Notes: generated from the sequence alone by a model not told the origin. Counted from the first letter of the stretch, positions 1 through 11,511 are shown. The stretch: DNA of 64,000 nucleotides from Diphasiastrum complanatum (GCA_029204225.1 CM055111.1:47111224-47175223), one strand, 5' to 3'. Numbers and translations: made by a program.

Positions 1-292
1 TCAACATCTGCTCAATGTATCGTTGTTGAGAGATGAAGATTCCAGCCCCATGTGGAAGATCAACAAGAACCGGAATGTGGTTCTTCATGAGTGAGTCATA
101 CTCCTCTTGCATCACATCCTCCCAACATTTTATTCCTTTGGCCTGCTCATAAAAAACAGGTTCTACTGCACCATCCTCAATTGAAGTAAGAGCAAAATCA
201 GAAAAATCAACAAATTCTACTGATTTAGTAGAGGCACGAGTCTTCCTTTCATAGAAATGATCCACTTTGCTGTCCTGCAAAGTCTGCAACAA
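1..292 (-). pseudogene. Ty1/copia reverse transcriptase fragment, core deleted
   Basis: Read on the minus strand, this continues the frame of the gag-integrase ORF to its right after a single TGA. It shows the usual copia linker before RT and the RT start motif (W-ED-VMQEEYDSLMKN, then LVDLP). It then jumps directly to the segment that normally lies after the polymerase palm (GIFISQQRYIEQML). The whole catalytic part with the YVDD box is therefore missing. The fragment runs off the left edge of the window, so RNase H and the 3' LTR cannot be seen. It is a dead, internally deleted copy. Confidence 0.8.
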
Positions 293-1123
293 TCATTTAG
301 GGACTGGTTTGGGCTGTCCAGCAGCCTTACCTTTGTCAACGCTTTGCTGTCCAAAGTGTTCCGAACTTGGACCTTGGTGTCCAAAGTCTTCAATAGGCTG
401 CTCTTCACCATAAATAGGTTCTTCTTGATGAACTATGGGCTGCAAACTTGAAGAAGCAGTGGGTTGTCCACTAGAAGTAGATGACAGTCCCTCCTCTTCA
501 TGATTAGATGGTGACACCAAATCTGGAAATACTTCAACATATGCATCATGGGGGCAGTCCCCTTTCATAACATGAGTGGGCGCAACATCATAGGAGGTCT
601 TTTCATCAAAATGAACATCATGACTCACTATGATCTTATTAGTATCAAAATTGAACAACCTATAGCCCTTGCTTTCACTATTATAGCCAACAAAGATGCA
701 CTTAACTCCTTTATCATCAAGTTTGGATTGAAGCTTATCGGGAATGAAAGAAACTTTTGCCGCGTTCTTTACTGGAAACATCTTGGCAAGAGTCTCCCAA
801 GCACTTTTGGAAGTCTTGCATGATCTAATATGAGGAAGGATAGATCTCTTCACTGATAATGCAATGACGGAATGTGCTTGTGCATCTCGTCGATCCCACT
901 TCTTTTGCTCATCGGAAGACACTTCCATAGATGATGAAGTAGTTGTTCTAGATGTTGTAATAGGTGCCAAGGTAGGCGGCCTCTCTTCGTCACCATTAAC
1001 TACTTCCCACAAACCTTTAGCAATTAGAAGGTTCTTTATCATGTAGCACCACAAGGAATAGTTTGTGCCATCCAACCTATCTTCATTAAATAAAGAACCA
1101 ATAGACTCCGATTCTTTAGCCAT
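293..1123 (-). pseudogene. Ty1/copia gag fused in frame to integrase C-terminus
   Basis: A 276-residue open frame starting at an ATG. Residues 1 to about 115 are a copia gag N-terminus of the UBN2 type (LDGTNYSLW near residue 18; SAWETLAKMF near the end). From about residue 120 the protein becomes the tail of copia integrase (SKLDDKGVKCIFVGYNSESK, then VSHDVHFDE), followed by a low-complexity Ser/Gln/Pro linker. Zinc knuckle, protease and the DDE integrase core are absent, yet the frame is kept across the join. The frame ends in TGA and resumes as RT sequence. It is most likely a non-autonomous deletion derivative. Whether the fused protein is made is unknown. Confidence 0.8.
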
Positions 1124-1522
1124 AACATAAAAATTAGCTTGTAGTAGCTAGGAAATAGACTTTCCAAGACAAAAATTACTCAAAGGGCAGCAACCTCAAA
1201 GTTGAAATCATGAGCACAATAGATTGCAATACTCCACATGCAATTTGCTTAACAAGTAATGAAATAGGTGGCTGATTTCTGCACAAAAATTTTCAGCATG
1301 TAATTGAGTCAAAATCACATGCAGTTGGTTTGAGCATGGGCGCCCTACTGCTAGCTCTCAAATAGGTGAAGGTGCTTTGCAATTTCTTGCAAAAAAGTTA
1401 TAAGAAGATGAACGGATTCTTCTCCTGCAAAAATCAGCAGCTTGATGATTTTCTGCTACCAAAAGGGGAAGAAGATAGCTTCCTGTTGGGTGCCCTCCTG
1501 CAAGCAATCTGATCACCTAAAG

Positions 1523-1534
1523 GCTCTGATACCA
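1523..1534 (-). other. Copia primer-binding site (initiator tRNA-Met type)
   Basis: Minus-strand TGGTATCAGAGC, the usual plant copia PBS, lies immediately inside a CTACA end expected for an LTR. The leader to the gag ATG at 1123 is about 400 bases and has no long ORF. Confidence 0.85.
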
Positions 1535-1698
1535 TGTAGGAAATAGAAGCCTAAGGATCCAAGATCTTAACTATTCAATCACACAAAGCATTCTCAAAAG
1601 AAAGAGAGAGATGACTAGAAACCCTCTTGTAGAAACTCGTGGACAGCCAAGGAAGAACAATCAATATTGCTTACAAAAGTTTTGAATACAAAGGAGAT

Positions 1699-1745
<47 letters not shown>

Positions 1746-2011
1746 TCCAAAATAACTATCTAACTTCTCCCTTCATGACTATCCAGCTTCATGACTATCC
1801 AACTTCTATGACTATCCAACTTCATGACTATCTAACTTCTATAAGTTACATAAAAAGAATAAGGTACTTCCAAATGTCAAGTTGGGGTACATATAGTCAC
1901 AATTAGGCCTAATGGACTCACGAATCCCTACTAAGTTAAGAACATACTAACTTAGCTAAATCTAAGCTTAGTGGGCCTAATGATAAATAAACCATGGTTA
2001 CACAACTCTCA
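1535..2011 (-). mobile_element. 5' LTR of the copia relic (outer boundary approximate)
   Basis: The inner edge is fixed by the PBS. The outer edge is placed at a minus-strand TGAGAGTTGTG near 2011 because copia LTRs begin with TG. I could not check it against a second LTR or a target duplication. The interval holds an AT dinucleotide run at 1707-1741 and a short imperfect repeat of the type CATGACTATCCAACTT at about 1774-1830. Confidence 0.5.
1707..1741. repeat. (AT)n microsatellite
   Basis: An uninterrupted AT dinucleotide run of about 35 bases, preceded by a short CA run, inside the putative LTR. Confidence 0.95.
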
Positions 2012-3633
2012 ACCTTTTGGGTCAAAGTAACCTATGGTAATGTAAGCAATTCCATTTACATTCCAATAGATATTTATCATCTTTATGTCTCATACGAGTT
2101 GAGAGAAACTACATTAAACATTAGGAAGGGGCTTGGGGATGTTAGAGTTAAAAAGTGTTCTCAAATTTTTTTTCTCTTGCAAAATGTTCACTTTTTCCTG
2201 CTATTTGTAAATTTGTGAATGCTATGTGCAGCTTATACTATGTAGTATGTACCTCGGGACATAAGCATCAAACTAATTGCGTTTGTAACCTGGAAAGAAC
2301 AAGTTTTATGAGTTCACACATGGCTTGTGCTTGTAGAAACTCTAGTTGCTTTAGCCTTCTCTAGGATCATGGAGCCACTAGCCTGGCCGCAACATCAGAT
2401 AGTGATTATTTAGTAGATATCAATGTGGCACTTGGGGACCGTTAATTTCATATTTACCACTTGGGACCTGTGCTACTGTAAGATCTATTACTGAAAGGGT
2501 TCCTTCGTGTGAGAGTTGCTTGCTAGTGTGTCCTCTCTTGAGTGTGAAGGTATCTGTACTTCTCCCTTGTACTAGTAAAGGTTGCACTTGTTCTCTACCT
2601 GATATGCAGGAGTAGTTATGAGGGTTTTTGAATATGAGCTTTCTTTTGGTGCTATTGGTTTGTCTTAAATCGTTGTATCATGTATGTGAGGAGACTTTGT
2701 TAATCACACATTCTAAGATACCCTTAAAGATTTTAGATTTAATTTCCTAGAGTTCTTTGATCTAGTATATGAAGGTCCAACACTGATGAGGTCGTATGTC
2801 ATAAGACCTGAATCATGGAGATACCAACAAGTCCTTTTATGTGCAGCTTTTCAAGTCTTTTAGAGATTTTAAAAACGTTTTTTGTAGTGCATTAGCTTCT
2901 TTCACTGTCAAAGTTGACTTTGAATTTCACCATAATTCCGTAGGGTGCACAACAGTTCGTACAGGACGTTGTTCTGTACATACATTTTCTTATTCAATTT
3001 GTGTTTGAAATGGTTTGTTAGCATCAACAATCGTGTTTGAAATGGTTTGTTAGCATCAACAATAAGAAAAAATATATTCCCTCAAATAAAATTTTTAATT
3101 TATTCTGTGCATACTAAATAGAACATGCACTACCAAAGACCTAAGAAATGCCCATTTATGAATTTCACCTTTAGCAAGTCATAAAAAATAGCTCTGTTTG
3201 TGTCTAACCTGTTTTGAAATTCTTTTTTTCCATGGGGTACTGGACAATGTTCTAGTTTTGGAACCAGTGATATGGACTTAATTTGTCAACTCCTGACTAG
3301 CAATCTAGTGAAGTTACACACGCCCCTCTAGAAAGTCCAAGTGGATCTCTAGTAAAAGTATTCTGCAGCCTGCTGTTTATCCATTGGCACTTTCTATTGA
3401 GTTCAGTGTATTTATTTGCTTCTAACAACTATTTGTATAAGTTTGTACTCACCATGCCGTCACTTCTTGCATACTATTGCTGAATTGGACGGAAGTTTTG
3501 TGTGTAAATAACAATTGAAGTAGTCTGCTTAAGCAATGTATGCTAGTGTAACCAAATTATTTTCTGAGGTACCTGTCATTGGCTTTTTTTTCTAAGGTTT
3601 GTCTACCTGAAGTTTGTTCTTCCTTATTGCCAG
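2012..3633. other. No recognisable gene; 5' side of the SWIB gene
   Basis: Short ORFs only and no recognisable protein motif. If the SWIB gene is intact, its upstream exons (a DEK-C domain is usual in this family) should lie here or further left, but I do not see one. A 32-bp unit is duplicated in tandem at 3001-3063 (GTGTTTGAAATGGTTTGTTA and onward). Confidence 0.5.
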
Positions 3634-4326
3634 CTTAATGAAAGAGGCGAAAAGAGGACTTTACCGTCCCTTCCCTCTTTCCCCAGAGCTAAAGGCTTTT
3701 GTTGGCGAGGATGAAATGTCAAGGGCTGAGGTAATTACTGCACTTTTTGCTGAAGTAAAAAATTGGGTTGTCCCATGTAGTCACCTGCTAAAGTTTCCTT
3801 GCAGAGGGGTTCCAAAATTGCTTGTGGCTGGTTGATGTACGTCTAAGTCTAAGAATCTATCGGCTATAATTACAGGTGATACAAAAACTATGGGTATACA
3901 TTCGCGAGAACAATCTTCAAGATTCCGAAAATAGACGAAAAATACGGTGCAATGAGGCACTGCGTTCCCTATTTGATATTGACACAGTTGACATGCTGCA
4001 GATGAGCAAACTGATAAGCAAGCATATTCTGGTATCAGTGGGTCCCGATGGTAAATCTGTGGCACCATAACATTTATAGTGCATGCTTTGTTGTTATATC
4101 CATGTACATGACTTTTTTGTTTGCTGGCCGTGAATCCAACTTGCTTTCAGGATTGCCGAAGCCCAAAAAACCCAAAGCAACTGGGGCTACCAAAAAATCA
4201 CCAATATTTACACCTCAACCTATCTCCAAAGAGCTTCAAACATTTCTAGGATTAAGTGAAACTGAACTTGTACGGTCAACGGCTACCAAAATGATTTGGA
4301 GTTATATCAAAGAGAATAATCTTCAG
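3634..4326 (+). CDS. SWIB/MDM2-domain protein, three exons, both ends missing
   Basis: Three exons with GT-AG borders and compatible phases: 3634-3730, 3876-4050 and 4151-4326. Exons 1-2 encode one complete SWIB domain (FPLSPELKAFVGEDEMSRAE, then KLWVYIRENNLQDSENRRKI, RCNEALRSLFDIDTVDMLQM and SKLISKHIL). Exon 3 has a basic linker (LPKPKKPKATGATKK) and the first half of a second SWIB domain (ISKELQTFLGLSETELVR, then MIWSYIKENNLQ), stopping at the position where plant homologues have an intron. Proteins with this layout (UAF30/SPP27-like) usually begin with a DEK-C domain and act in nuclear chromatin or transcription complexes. I find neither the DEK-C exon nor the last exon, so the gene is either spread over large TE-filled introns or broken. 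The second donor was set at 4050 because only that site keeps the phase. Confidence 0.82.
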
Positions 4327-4530
4327 GTTGGTTTGAACGACTTTGAAGTTACATATTTGTTGTATTCCCATTTGGTTGCATTTGTTTGCGGCTGTCTATC
4401 TAGAGAGTCTGTTATCTTGTGTAGGTGCTTCACTCAGTTGCAACAAGTTTCCTTTAGGTGTAAGGGTTAAAGTTTCATGGTTCTTTTGATCCCACCGTGT
4501 TTAGTATATGCTACAAATAATGGTACAGTT

Positions 4531-4532
<2 letters not shown>

Positions 4533-4623
<91 letters not shown>
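4533..4623. repeat. Compound (CT)n(CA)n microsatellite
   Basis: About 30 bases of CT followed directly by about 58 bases of CA, 200 bases downstream of the last visible SWIB exon. The ORFs through it read as dipeptide repeats and are not genes. Confidence 0.97.
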
Positions 4624-4624
<1 letters not shown>

Positions 4625-5406
4625 GCAAACCTATAAGGCAATACATGAACAATGTAACATTTAACTAACCTGTATTTCATCCATGAGAAAAGAATTGACT
4701 CTATATTTCTACTATGGAGGAATCTTGACATTTTTTGGACACCATATTAGGTGCTGTTGCCTTAGGAGATGAAAAAGCTTGGAGACCTAAGAAGGATAAC
4801 TCTACTCTCATCATTAAGATTTACACAGAGAATAGATGATATATAGTAATGCCTTAATGTGCTAAGTTGAAGGTACTTGCATCTTTATGGGTGACAACCT
4901 TAAATATTTTCAAGTTGAAGAGAGACATAGGTGATTTCATGAGGCCAAAGCTGCAGGTAAGTGGGTGATATTCCAAGATAATCAAGCACATATCATGGAC
5001 AAGATGTCCTTTATGGGTATGTGGCAACGCCTTGGGAGTAGAGTCCTGTGTGCATAGGAGCACCCTCAATGCCCCAGCTTCACTTAGTTAGGGTAAGCTT
5101 CTGGAATTGTAGATGTATTTGCTCATCATCCATTGGTCACTTATATTTCCAGGTTTCTTGTGGGAGTTGTTTATTGGGAGGATATCAGGTTGGGTAGAGG
5201 TTGTGGATTTAGAAAAGTGGCTTGTCTATACAAGGATTTCATACAGCCATCACTCACAATGATACATGGGCATGAGCAAGCATGATGTTTAAATTTTCCG
5301 ATCTCAAGGAGTGGTATGGAGTTGAAGAGAAATGTATTTATTGTGTTCTGCTAATTTTTGCCAGAGACACCATTGGTAGAGGTTACAAATAATTCATGGT
5401 AGTTGA
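4624..5406. other. No gene seen
   Basis: AT-rich sequence with short ORFs only. I looked here for the missing half of the second SWIB domain and did not find it. Confidence 0.5.
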
Positions 5407-5414
5407 ATTTGTTG

Positions 5415-5784
5415 CAATGTTTCATTGAAACGCGTTTCGAACAAAGAAACGCATTTGAAACGACCCATTCGAAACGGGCCCGTCTCGAAACGCGTTTCTT
5501 ACATTCAAAACGACTGTTAAAAAAACATAAACTTTTTTGACTAAGGAAAGCAACCATACACAATTTCTCTTCTTGAAATTGCATTCTCTAGAGCTTTCTC
5601 ATGAAATTTGATGTATCTACTTGGTACTAGTCTTTCTATGACATCTCTAAACCCCAAAAACCCATAAAACACATTTAAAAAGAAAAAACCTAAAAAAGTT
5701 TCCCCTTTCGAACTTGAACCTCCTATTTCAAACGCGTTTCAAACCCATTTCGAACGACGTACAAAACAGACTCATGAAACCTTG
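5415..5784. mobile_element. Non-autonomous hAT-type element (370 bp)
   Basis: The element is bounded by an exact 8-bp direct repeat ATTTGTTG (5407-5414 and 5785-5792), the target-duplication length of hAT transposons. Its ends are imperfect inverted repeats: CAATGTTTCATTGA on the left, and CAAGGTTTCATGAG reading in from the right. Both ends carry clustered copies of GAAACG and TTTCGAA in both orientations, including the palindrome CGAAACGCGTTTCG, like the subterminal transposase-binding repeats of hAT elements. No transposase is encoded, so it must be mobilised in trans. Confidence 0.75.
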
Positions 5785-5792
5785 ATTTGTTG

Positions 5793-6461
5793 TTCGACAT
5801 CATCTCCTATATAAAGAGGGGAGAAGTTGTTTTGTTTGTGCACTTGCATAGCAAGATGTCAGATAGACACACATGCTAGGGTTGAGGACCCACTACGCAT
5901 ACGTGCTCTTAGTTATGGGAAATTTGGTATTCTCTTTGTCTAGACTGGTTAGGTGATTTCCTAATATACATGCTTTGGTGTGAGCCATTGGCATGAGGCA
6001 TGCAAGCATTAGTTGATTATGGAAGGTGCAAGTCCTAGTCAATATGGAGAGGTTTTGCTTCAGTTAGCACATGCAGGATGCTCGGAGTGTCTTTTGTATC
6101 ACATTTTAGTAGCACTTATGATGATGTATGCAATACAGACATGGTGCTGTGGGCTTACGATGTTTTATTGGGCTTGTTTTCCTCACCTTCAAGTTTCCAT
6201 GTTATCAGGCATATGTGATAAACCATTGGTTTCACATTTGATTATCTTGGTAAAGTTTCCTATGCTTCCATTGTAATTGGAGGACATCTTTCAATCGATC
6301 GCATATTTTAAGAGGGTTTGATACTTGGTGATATTGAGTATGGGCAGATGAACACTTGGGTCACTCTTATAGTAACTAGAGGGCTCCATGATCAAGGACA
6401 TGCATCTTCTTGGTATTCCTAGGCGACATTTCTATTGGCAAACTTTCACATCTTCTTGAGG
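5793..6461. other. No gene seen
   Basis: One 87-codon ORF (6013-6276, plus) has no recognisable motif. Nothing else stands out. Confidence 0.5.
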
Positions 6462-6631
6462 GGGATCACTCATATATCTGACGGTGTATTCATCAAGCAT
6501 AGACTTAGTGATCTTTGACGAACCCCTTCATGGTGAAGTTAGAATCGGGATCACTCATATATCTGACGGTGTATTCATCAAGCATAGACTTAGTGATCTT
6601 TGACGAACCCCTTCATGGTGAAGTTAGAATC
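6462..6631. repeat. Perfect 85-bp tandem duplication
   Basis: Two adjacent copies begin with GGGATCACTCATATATCTGA at 6462 and at 6547. They are identical by eye over all 85 bases, so the duplication is recent or is an assembly artefact. Confidence 0.92.
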
Positions 6632-6839
6632 TTATCAAACACTTTCTGCATGTAGTAGATATGGTGGCTTGACACTACCATGTGATTTAGACTCAAGCTT
6701 GTCACATAGTCATAGATGTACCTTGGAGTTGAAGAAAACTGGTGCTGAAACTGTTCGAAATCTTTTTGTTGATTTAGAAACCTGATTTATGTCTAGATGC
6801 TATCTTTAGAATGACTAATAGTCAAATTGACTTTGACTT

Positions 6840-7340
6840 AAGTACTTCGAATTTCCATTTAATTAGTAGATAACAAGAATAAATGTACTAAATTGAACAT
6901 AGAAAAACTATTATTCTTCATAATGATTACACAAATAAAAAAGATAGTACTCTATCATGAAAGTAGAAAGTACAATGATTAAGCCACAAAGATGGTAGCA
7001 TCAGCTTATCAAAAACCTTGAAGTACAAACTTGCTATAGATCCTCCTATTTATAGGCTTGTTACCTTCTCTCTCGAGTCTCGCCTACCATTAGCTAGCTA
7101 CCTACCTACTCACCTACTTAGCTACCTACCCACTAGTCACCTAGTCGCCTACCCTACCTACTTAATCAAATGTAGGCTAGCTTGATGTAGGCTATTAGGA
7201 GTAATTTGATGTAGACCCTTCTAAAATTAGAAAACTTTAATAGCAGTCTAGATACAAGTTTTTGGCCTATATATTCAATTGCCTAGATCTACATTAACTA
7301 ACTTACAAAAGTCCACCTTAATGCGGATCTAAAAAAACTT
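6840..7340 (-). mobile_element. Putative 3' LTR of degraded copia copy
   Basis: Downstream of the RNase H remnant on the minus strand the sequence becomes non-coding. It contains a TATA-like box (CCTATAAATAGG, about 7045) followed about 150 bases later by AATAA-rich sequence, the arrangement expected for U3-R-U5. Neither edge could be fixed exactly. Short repeats of the TAGCTACC type occur at about 7085-7160. Confidence 0.45.
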
Positions 7341-7422
7341 GCACCTTTAGATTTAACTAGGTGTCATATTTGGTGTGTTTGTCCTTTGCAAATGCCTTGG
7401 TAAAAATATCATTTGTCATGTA

Positions 7423-7686
7423 TTATGTTATGTAGTGTTCTGGCTTGACTTCTTTGTTCAGCACTTTGCCTTTGACATAATGACACTTAATTTCGATGGG
7501 CTTGCTTTTGGAATAGAACCTTGGGTTCAGAGTCAATGCTTTGCAACTCATGTTATCATGTGTAGTTGCTATGTACTCGGCTTTGGTTGAGGATAAGCCC
7601 ACTGAAGTTTGTTTCCGATTGTTCCAAGAGATTGGTCCATTGTTAACAAGATACATACCCAAAAGTTGATCTTGTGGTGTCAACAT
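7423..7686 (-). pseudogene. Copia RNase H fragment with catalytic segment deleted
   Basis: The frame shows the copia RNase H landmarks NNGPISWNNRKQ, LSSTKAEYIA and NPRFYSKSKPIEIKCHYVK. Between AEYIA and NPRFYSKSK the usual stretch with the CDNQSA catalytic Asp is missing. It belongs to the same minus-strand copy as the RT and integrase fragments to its right. Confidence 0.82.
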
Positions 7687-7839
7687 CTACAACCTAGTCT
7701 GCATTTGTGTATCAACATCTGTAGCCTAGTTCGCATTTGTCTATCCTTTTAAAACATTAGCCTCGCTTGTATTGTTGCCATAGTAGATGCACATGTCCTT
7801 GGTGGTATGGATATATCTTAGAACTTACAGTAATGCTTT

Positions 7840-8551
7840 TCAATGTACTATCCTTGGATTTGACACAAACTGACTTAAGGTACTTACTGCATAGGCAATG
7901 TCATGTCGAGTGCAAACCATTAGGCACATTAAGAATCCAATAATTGAGTGAGAAGGATATTCCTTCATGTCTGTTATCTTTTCTTTCATTTGAGGACATT
8001 GATTTTTTGAAAGCTTTATTCTCGAGTCCATAGGTATATCAACTGATTTGTAATTAGTTATCTCATACTTTGCCAAGATATTATGAATATATCTTTGTGG
8101 ACTGATTCATATTTCTTCACTATCTCTATTTATAGTGTTTGTATCCCTAGATAATAGTGTGCCTCTCGTAATTTGAAATTCACTTGATGTATTTCCTTTG
8201 TGAGAAATAATAACTTTGTATCATTGCTATATAGCAATGTATCATCAAAATACAAAGTTATTAAGATGAATGATTGGTCAACTTATAGTAGACATTTGAG
8301 TCAGCTATACTTGGAGTAAAGCACTTATCCAAAAAGAATGAATCGATTCTTTGAAACCATGCTCTAGGAAATTGCTTAAGCCTATTCAAGGCTTTATGCA
8401 CCTTAGACACATGGTCCTTTTCTCCATTTATAACATACCCCTCTTGTTGGGACTTATAAATATTTTCCTTGATTGCTCCATTTATTACTACTCTCTGTAC
8501 ATCCATTTGATGTACCTCTAGGTCTTCGATTGCTGCATACGATAATAGCAT
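7840..8551 (-). pseudogene. Copia reverse transcriptase remnant
   Basis: RT motifs appear in order with frameshifts. 8261-8551 reads HQMDVQRVVINGAIKENIY (the copia MDVKTAFLNG region), SKVHKALNRLKQ and PRAWFQRID. Around 8225-8260 another frame gives YFDDTLL, the polymerase box, here with Phe in place of Val. 7840-8076 carries the RT/RNase H connection with TRHDIAYAVSTLSQFVSNP. Several stops and frame changes make it inactive. Confidence 0.82.
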
Positions 8552-9320
8552 CCTTGAAGCTAATTGTACAACCTAAATGTCTCATGATACTCTATATTGG
8601 GAACTTGAGAGCACCCTTTGGCAGCCATCTTACTATACTCTTGGAGCTTCATAGCTGACCATGTTCGATTTATAATTTAAGAGTTATATTCTTTGTCCAT
8701 TGCTTGCTTCCATTCAACTGCATATGGATGTGCCATAGCTCCATTAGTAGATGTAGGTTCTTCAACAAATGCACATGAGGCTATCTCATTGACAAGCCTC
8801 CTAGGTGGTTGTCACTCTAGTAGATCTCCTCGCAAATCCCTATTGGATCCTCTCATCGTCATTTGTTTGAACATGTGACTTTCTTTCAGGAGTCTAATTC
8901 CCTTCTGCACAGGAGCTATTCCTTCTATGGCAAGATCAAAATTAGTTATTGAAAGGGTTAGATCAATTACTTTTCCCTTTGTCTTGAAGTCATAGAATTG
9001 ATCCTCAGTAAAAACTACATCTCTACTCACAAAAGTTCTTTGATGATACTGGATCATAGAGCTTATATCTTTTATGATCGGATGAGTAGTTAATACTTAA
9101 TAAAAGTGCAGTTGGAGCTTGTCTCATCAAGCTTTTTTGTCAATTTTTGAAGGTACATGCATAATCGCTATAAATCCAAATACTTTATGAAAGGTTTTGT
9201 CCCTGTCCATATCTCATAAGGTGTTACATTTTAAAGAGCTTTTGTGCAACATCTACTTTGGAGATATGCAGCTGTAGCAACTGCTTCAATCCAAAATGTC
9301 TTTGGTAGCTCAACATAAGT
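8552..9320 (-). pseudogene. Copia integrase C-terminal remnant
   Basis: Between about 9310 and 9130 the minus strand reads as copia integrase tail (EAVATAAYLQ, then TPYEIWTGTKP) with stops. 8812-9057 gives the segment FVSRDVVFTEDQFYDF followed by the variable linker before RT. The copy is truncated at its 5' side; gag, protease and the DDE core are not present to the right. Confidence 0.72.
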
Positions 9321-9493
9321 TTAGCATGCATATTGCCCTCTTTGCCACTATGTGATTTCATTTACTTTCATTTGTTGAGAGTCAAGTGAGTGCTAAGTGC
9401 ATTAGAACAGGTCCAAGATCATAGAGCAGTTATATTGCATCATGGCTACTCATGTGATAGGCTCACCTCTCAAATTACTCAATTTGGAAGATA

Positions 9494-10229
9494 AGGATGA
9501 AGTCCTTGTTCGAAATGAGTGATTTCATGGATATTTTTGCATGTTTGGAGGAAAGATCACAACAAGCACAAGATCAAGTAAGGTTTGACAAGAGGGCTAA
9601 AAAATCCCTTCATGTCTATTCAGATATCCGCGACATAGTCCTAGACCATGTTATTTACTCGGAAACCTGTTGTAGAAGAAGAACCTGCAGAAATACACGC
9701 AAGTTCGAACATGTCAAAGGAATGCCAAAGAGTCACCACTCGTGAGTCTCTCAACTCGACTCGACACGACACTTGACTCAACAATCCTTCAACATCGACA
9801 TCGACAATCCTTCGACATTCGATAGTCGACAAACTGTTGACTTGAGAATGTTCAAGTGACATTTGACCATTACTCTTTATGTCTCAAGGACAAACATTAC
9901 CACTATTCTACGGGACTTCACGCTCACCTCATTGTATGGTCAGCCCAAAGGTTAACGACCAATAGAGTAACGATATATCAATCTAATTGTTGATGAGCAT
10001 GACTAATTAGAAGGAATACTATACTTTTCTTATTTGGTGAACTATGATGGAGAAAGGAAGGTAATTTATACAACCAATGATGGTGAATGTGCCATTAAGG
10101 GAGTCGGATGTACCTATTTGAAAAATGTGTTGGTTCATTCCTAGTATTACTAAAAGTCTTCTCAGTGTAGGGCAAATCATTGATAAAGGACATTATGCTG
10201 AATTTGTTGGTGACTCTTGCATATTAAAG

Positions 10230-10232
<3 letters not shown>
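9494..10232 (+). pseudogene. Scrambled copia gag/protease fragments related to the 42.5-kb element
   Basis: 9497-9640 encodes MKSLFEMSDFMDIFACLEER and FDKRAKKSLH, clearly related to the gag N-terminus of the element at 43.8 kb (ESLLEMNDVLDI, YDKRAKKALH). 10050-10230 encodes VIYTTNDGECAIKGVG and a frameshifted SLLSVGQ, matching that element's protease region. Between them lies unrelated sequence with a CGAC-rich stretch (9750-9845). It is a deleted or rearranged copy of the same family. Confidence 0.7.

Positions 10233-10233
<1 letters not shown>

Positions 10234-10277
<44 letters not shown>
10234..10277. repeat. (GA)n microsatellite
   Basis: About 44 bases of GA immediately after the protease fragment. 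Confidence 0.97.
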
Positions 10278-10281
<4 letters not shown>

Positions 10282-10966
10282 GCACAACGACATCTTAAAA
10301 CAGGGTGGATGATTGATGACGCTGACAGTCGAAGAGGTGTACTCATGTCATTTGGAAGTTCACAAGGATCGCCCTTCTTTGAGTACTGCCCACATTGAGT
10401 GTTCGTCCTTGGTCTGCGTTGAAAAAACTTTCTAATTCGGAGATAAGTACATCTCAAGTGTGATAGATGCTGAAAGGAGCATATGAATGTCTCCAAAAAC
10501 AAATGACAAACTATTAGCTAAAATAATTGGTCTAGCAAGACCGGACAAAATGTCTGAAATGTCGACATGAAAGTCTGAAATACAGTACAAAGGGGTGTCA
10601 TATAACTATCTGTCCAAATTGTATGGTAATCATGCCGCCACAGGACCACAGCTGAAGAAAGCAAGGATAGAAAAAGAAGCTGGTGCTGAAGTAGTAGGCT
10701 TGCGCACATGAACTCGAGATCTATGAGGTCTCCTGGTAGCTCTGAAGTGTGGTCTATAGGCAACCCGTTGTCGCCGATCACGAGGTAAGATATCTAACTC
10801 GTCCTCAGACAATATATCGGCATCAATGTCTGCTCTAGATCATTTCCTAGAGAAAAAGGAGGTAATTTGGGTCTGTTGGGAGTCATGGTATCTTAACCGA
10901 TCTCTCTGGCAAATATCTCGACGGAGCAGGAACATCTCTCATAGCATCAATGCCACACATCGAGGG

Positions 10967-11236
10967 TCAACATATGAAATGAGTGAGCGAAGTGTGACAG
11001 GGGAATCTCGGAAAAGACAATGATAGCGTCCTTGAATCTCGTAAAACAGGACATTTGAATAGAAAATGTTCCTCTGACTCCACCTCCTCTAACGTGCACA
11101 TTTGACAAAGTATGCTTATATGAGGGACACCCTGGAAGCGCCCCCTCTCAATATATAGTTGGTGTGAGGAAACTCCGAATTGACCCAATGTAAAAGCCAC
11201 TATCCAAATAATGAGGCAAAACTGGGATCCCAGCAC
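10967..11236 (-). pseudogene. LINE (non-LTR) reverse transcriptase zinc-binding (zf-RVT) remnant
   Basis: The 89-codon frame has LYIERGRFQG, then C-x2-C with ESEEHFLFKCP and DSR. This is the His/Cys pattern of the zf-RVT domain at the C-terminus of plant LINE-type RTs. No upstream RT or endonuclease is recognisable on the minus strand to its right, so it is a short 3' relic. Confidence 0.65.
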
Positions 11237-11427
11237 TGTCTAGCTCATAGAAGTCCGGCTTGACTCCCAAGGGCTCCTGCCAAGACACTCAAGAGCATGC
11301 ACGATAAATAACCCCTCTGATATACTGATGAGAACCCGCTGGTAGGTCAGAGATATCGATGCCATATATCCGTAGAAGACGAGAAGCTTGGGAGTACCAT
11401 GATAATTGATGTCCCTAGTGATGAAGC

Positions 11428-11430
<3 letters not shown>

Positions 11431-11511
<81 letters not shown>
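11431..11511. repeat. (GA)n microsatellite
   Basis: About 80 bases of uninterrupted GA. The ORFs on both strands through it are dipeptide repeats and are discounted. Confidence 0.97.

Noticed and set aside
2155..2364. Cys-rich short ORF as a small secreted peptide
   Set aside because: No signal peptide and no regular cysteine spacing.
4477..4731. ORFs with His-Thr or Cys-Val repeats
   Set aside because: Produced by the CT/CA microsatellite.
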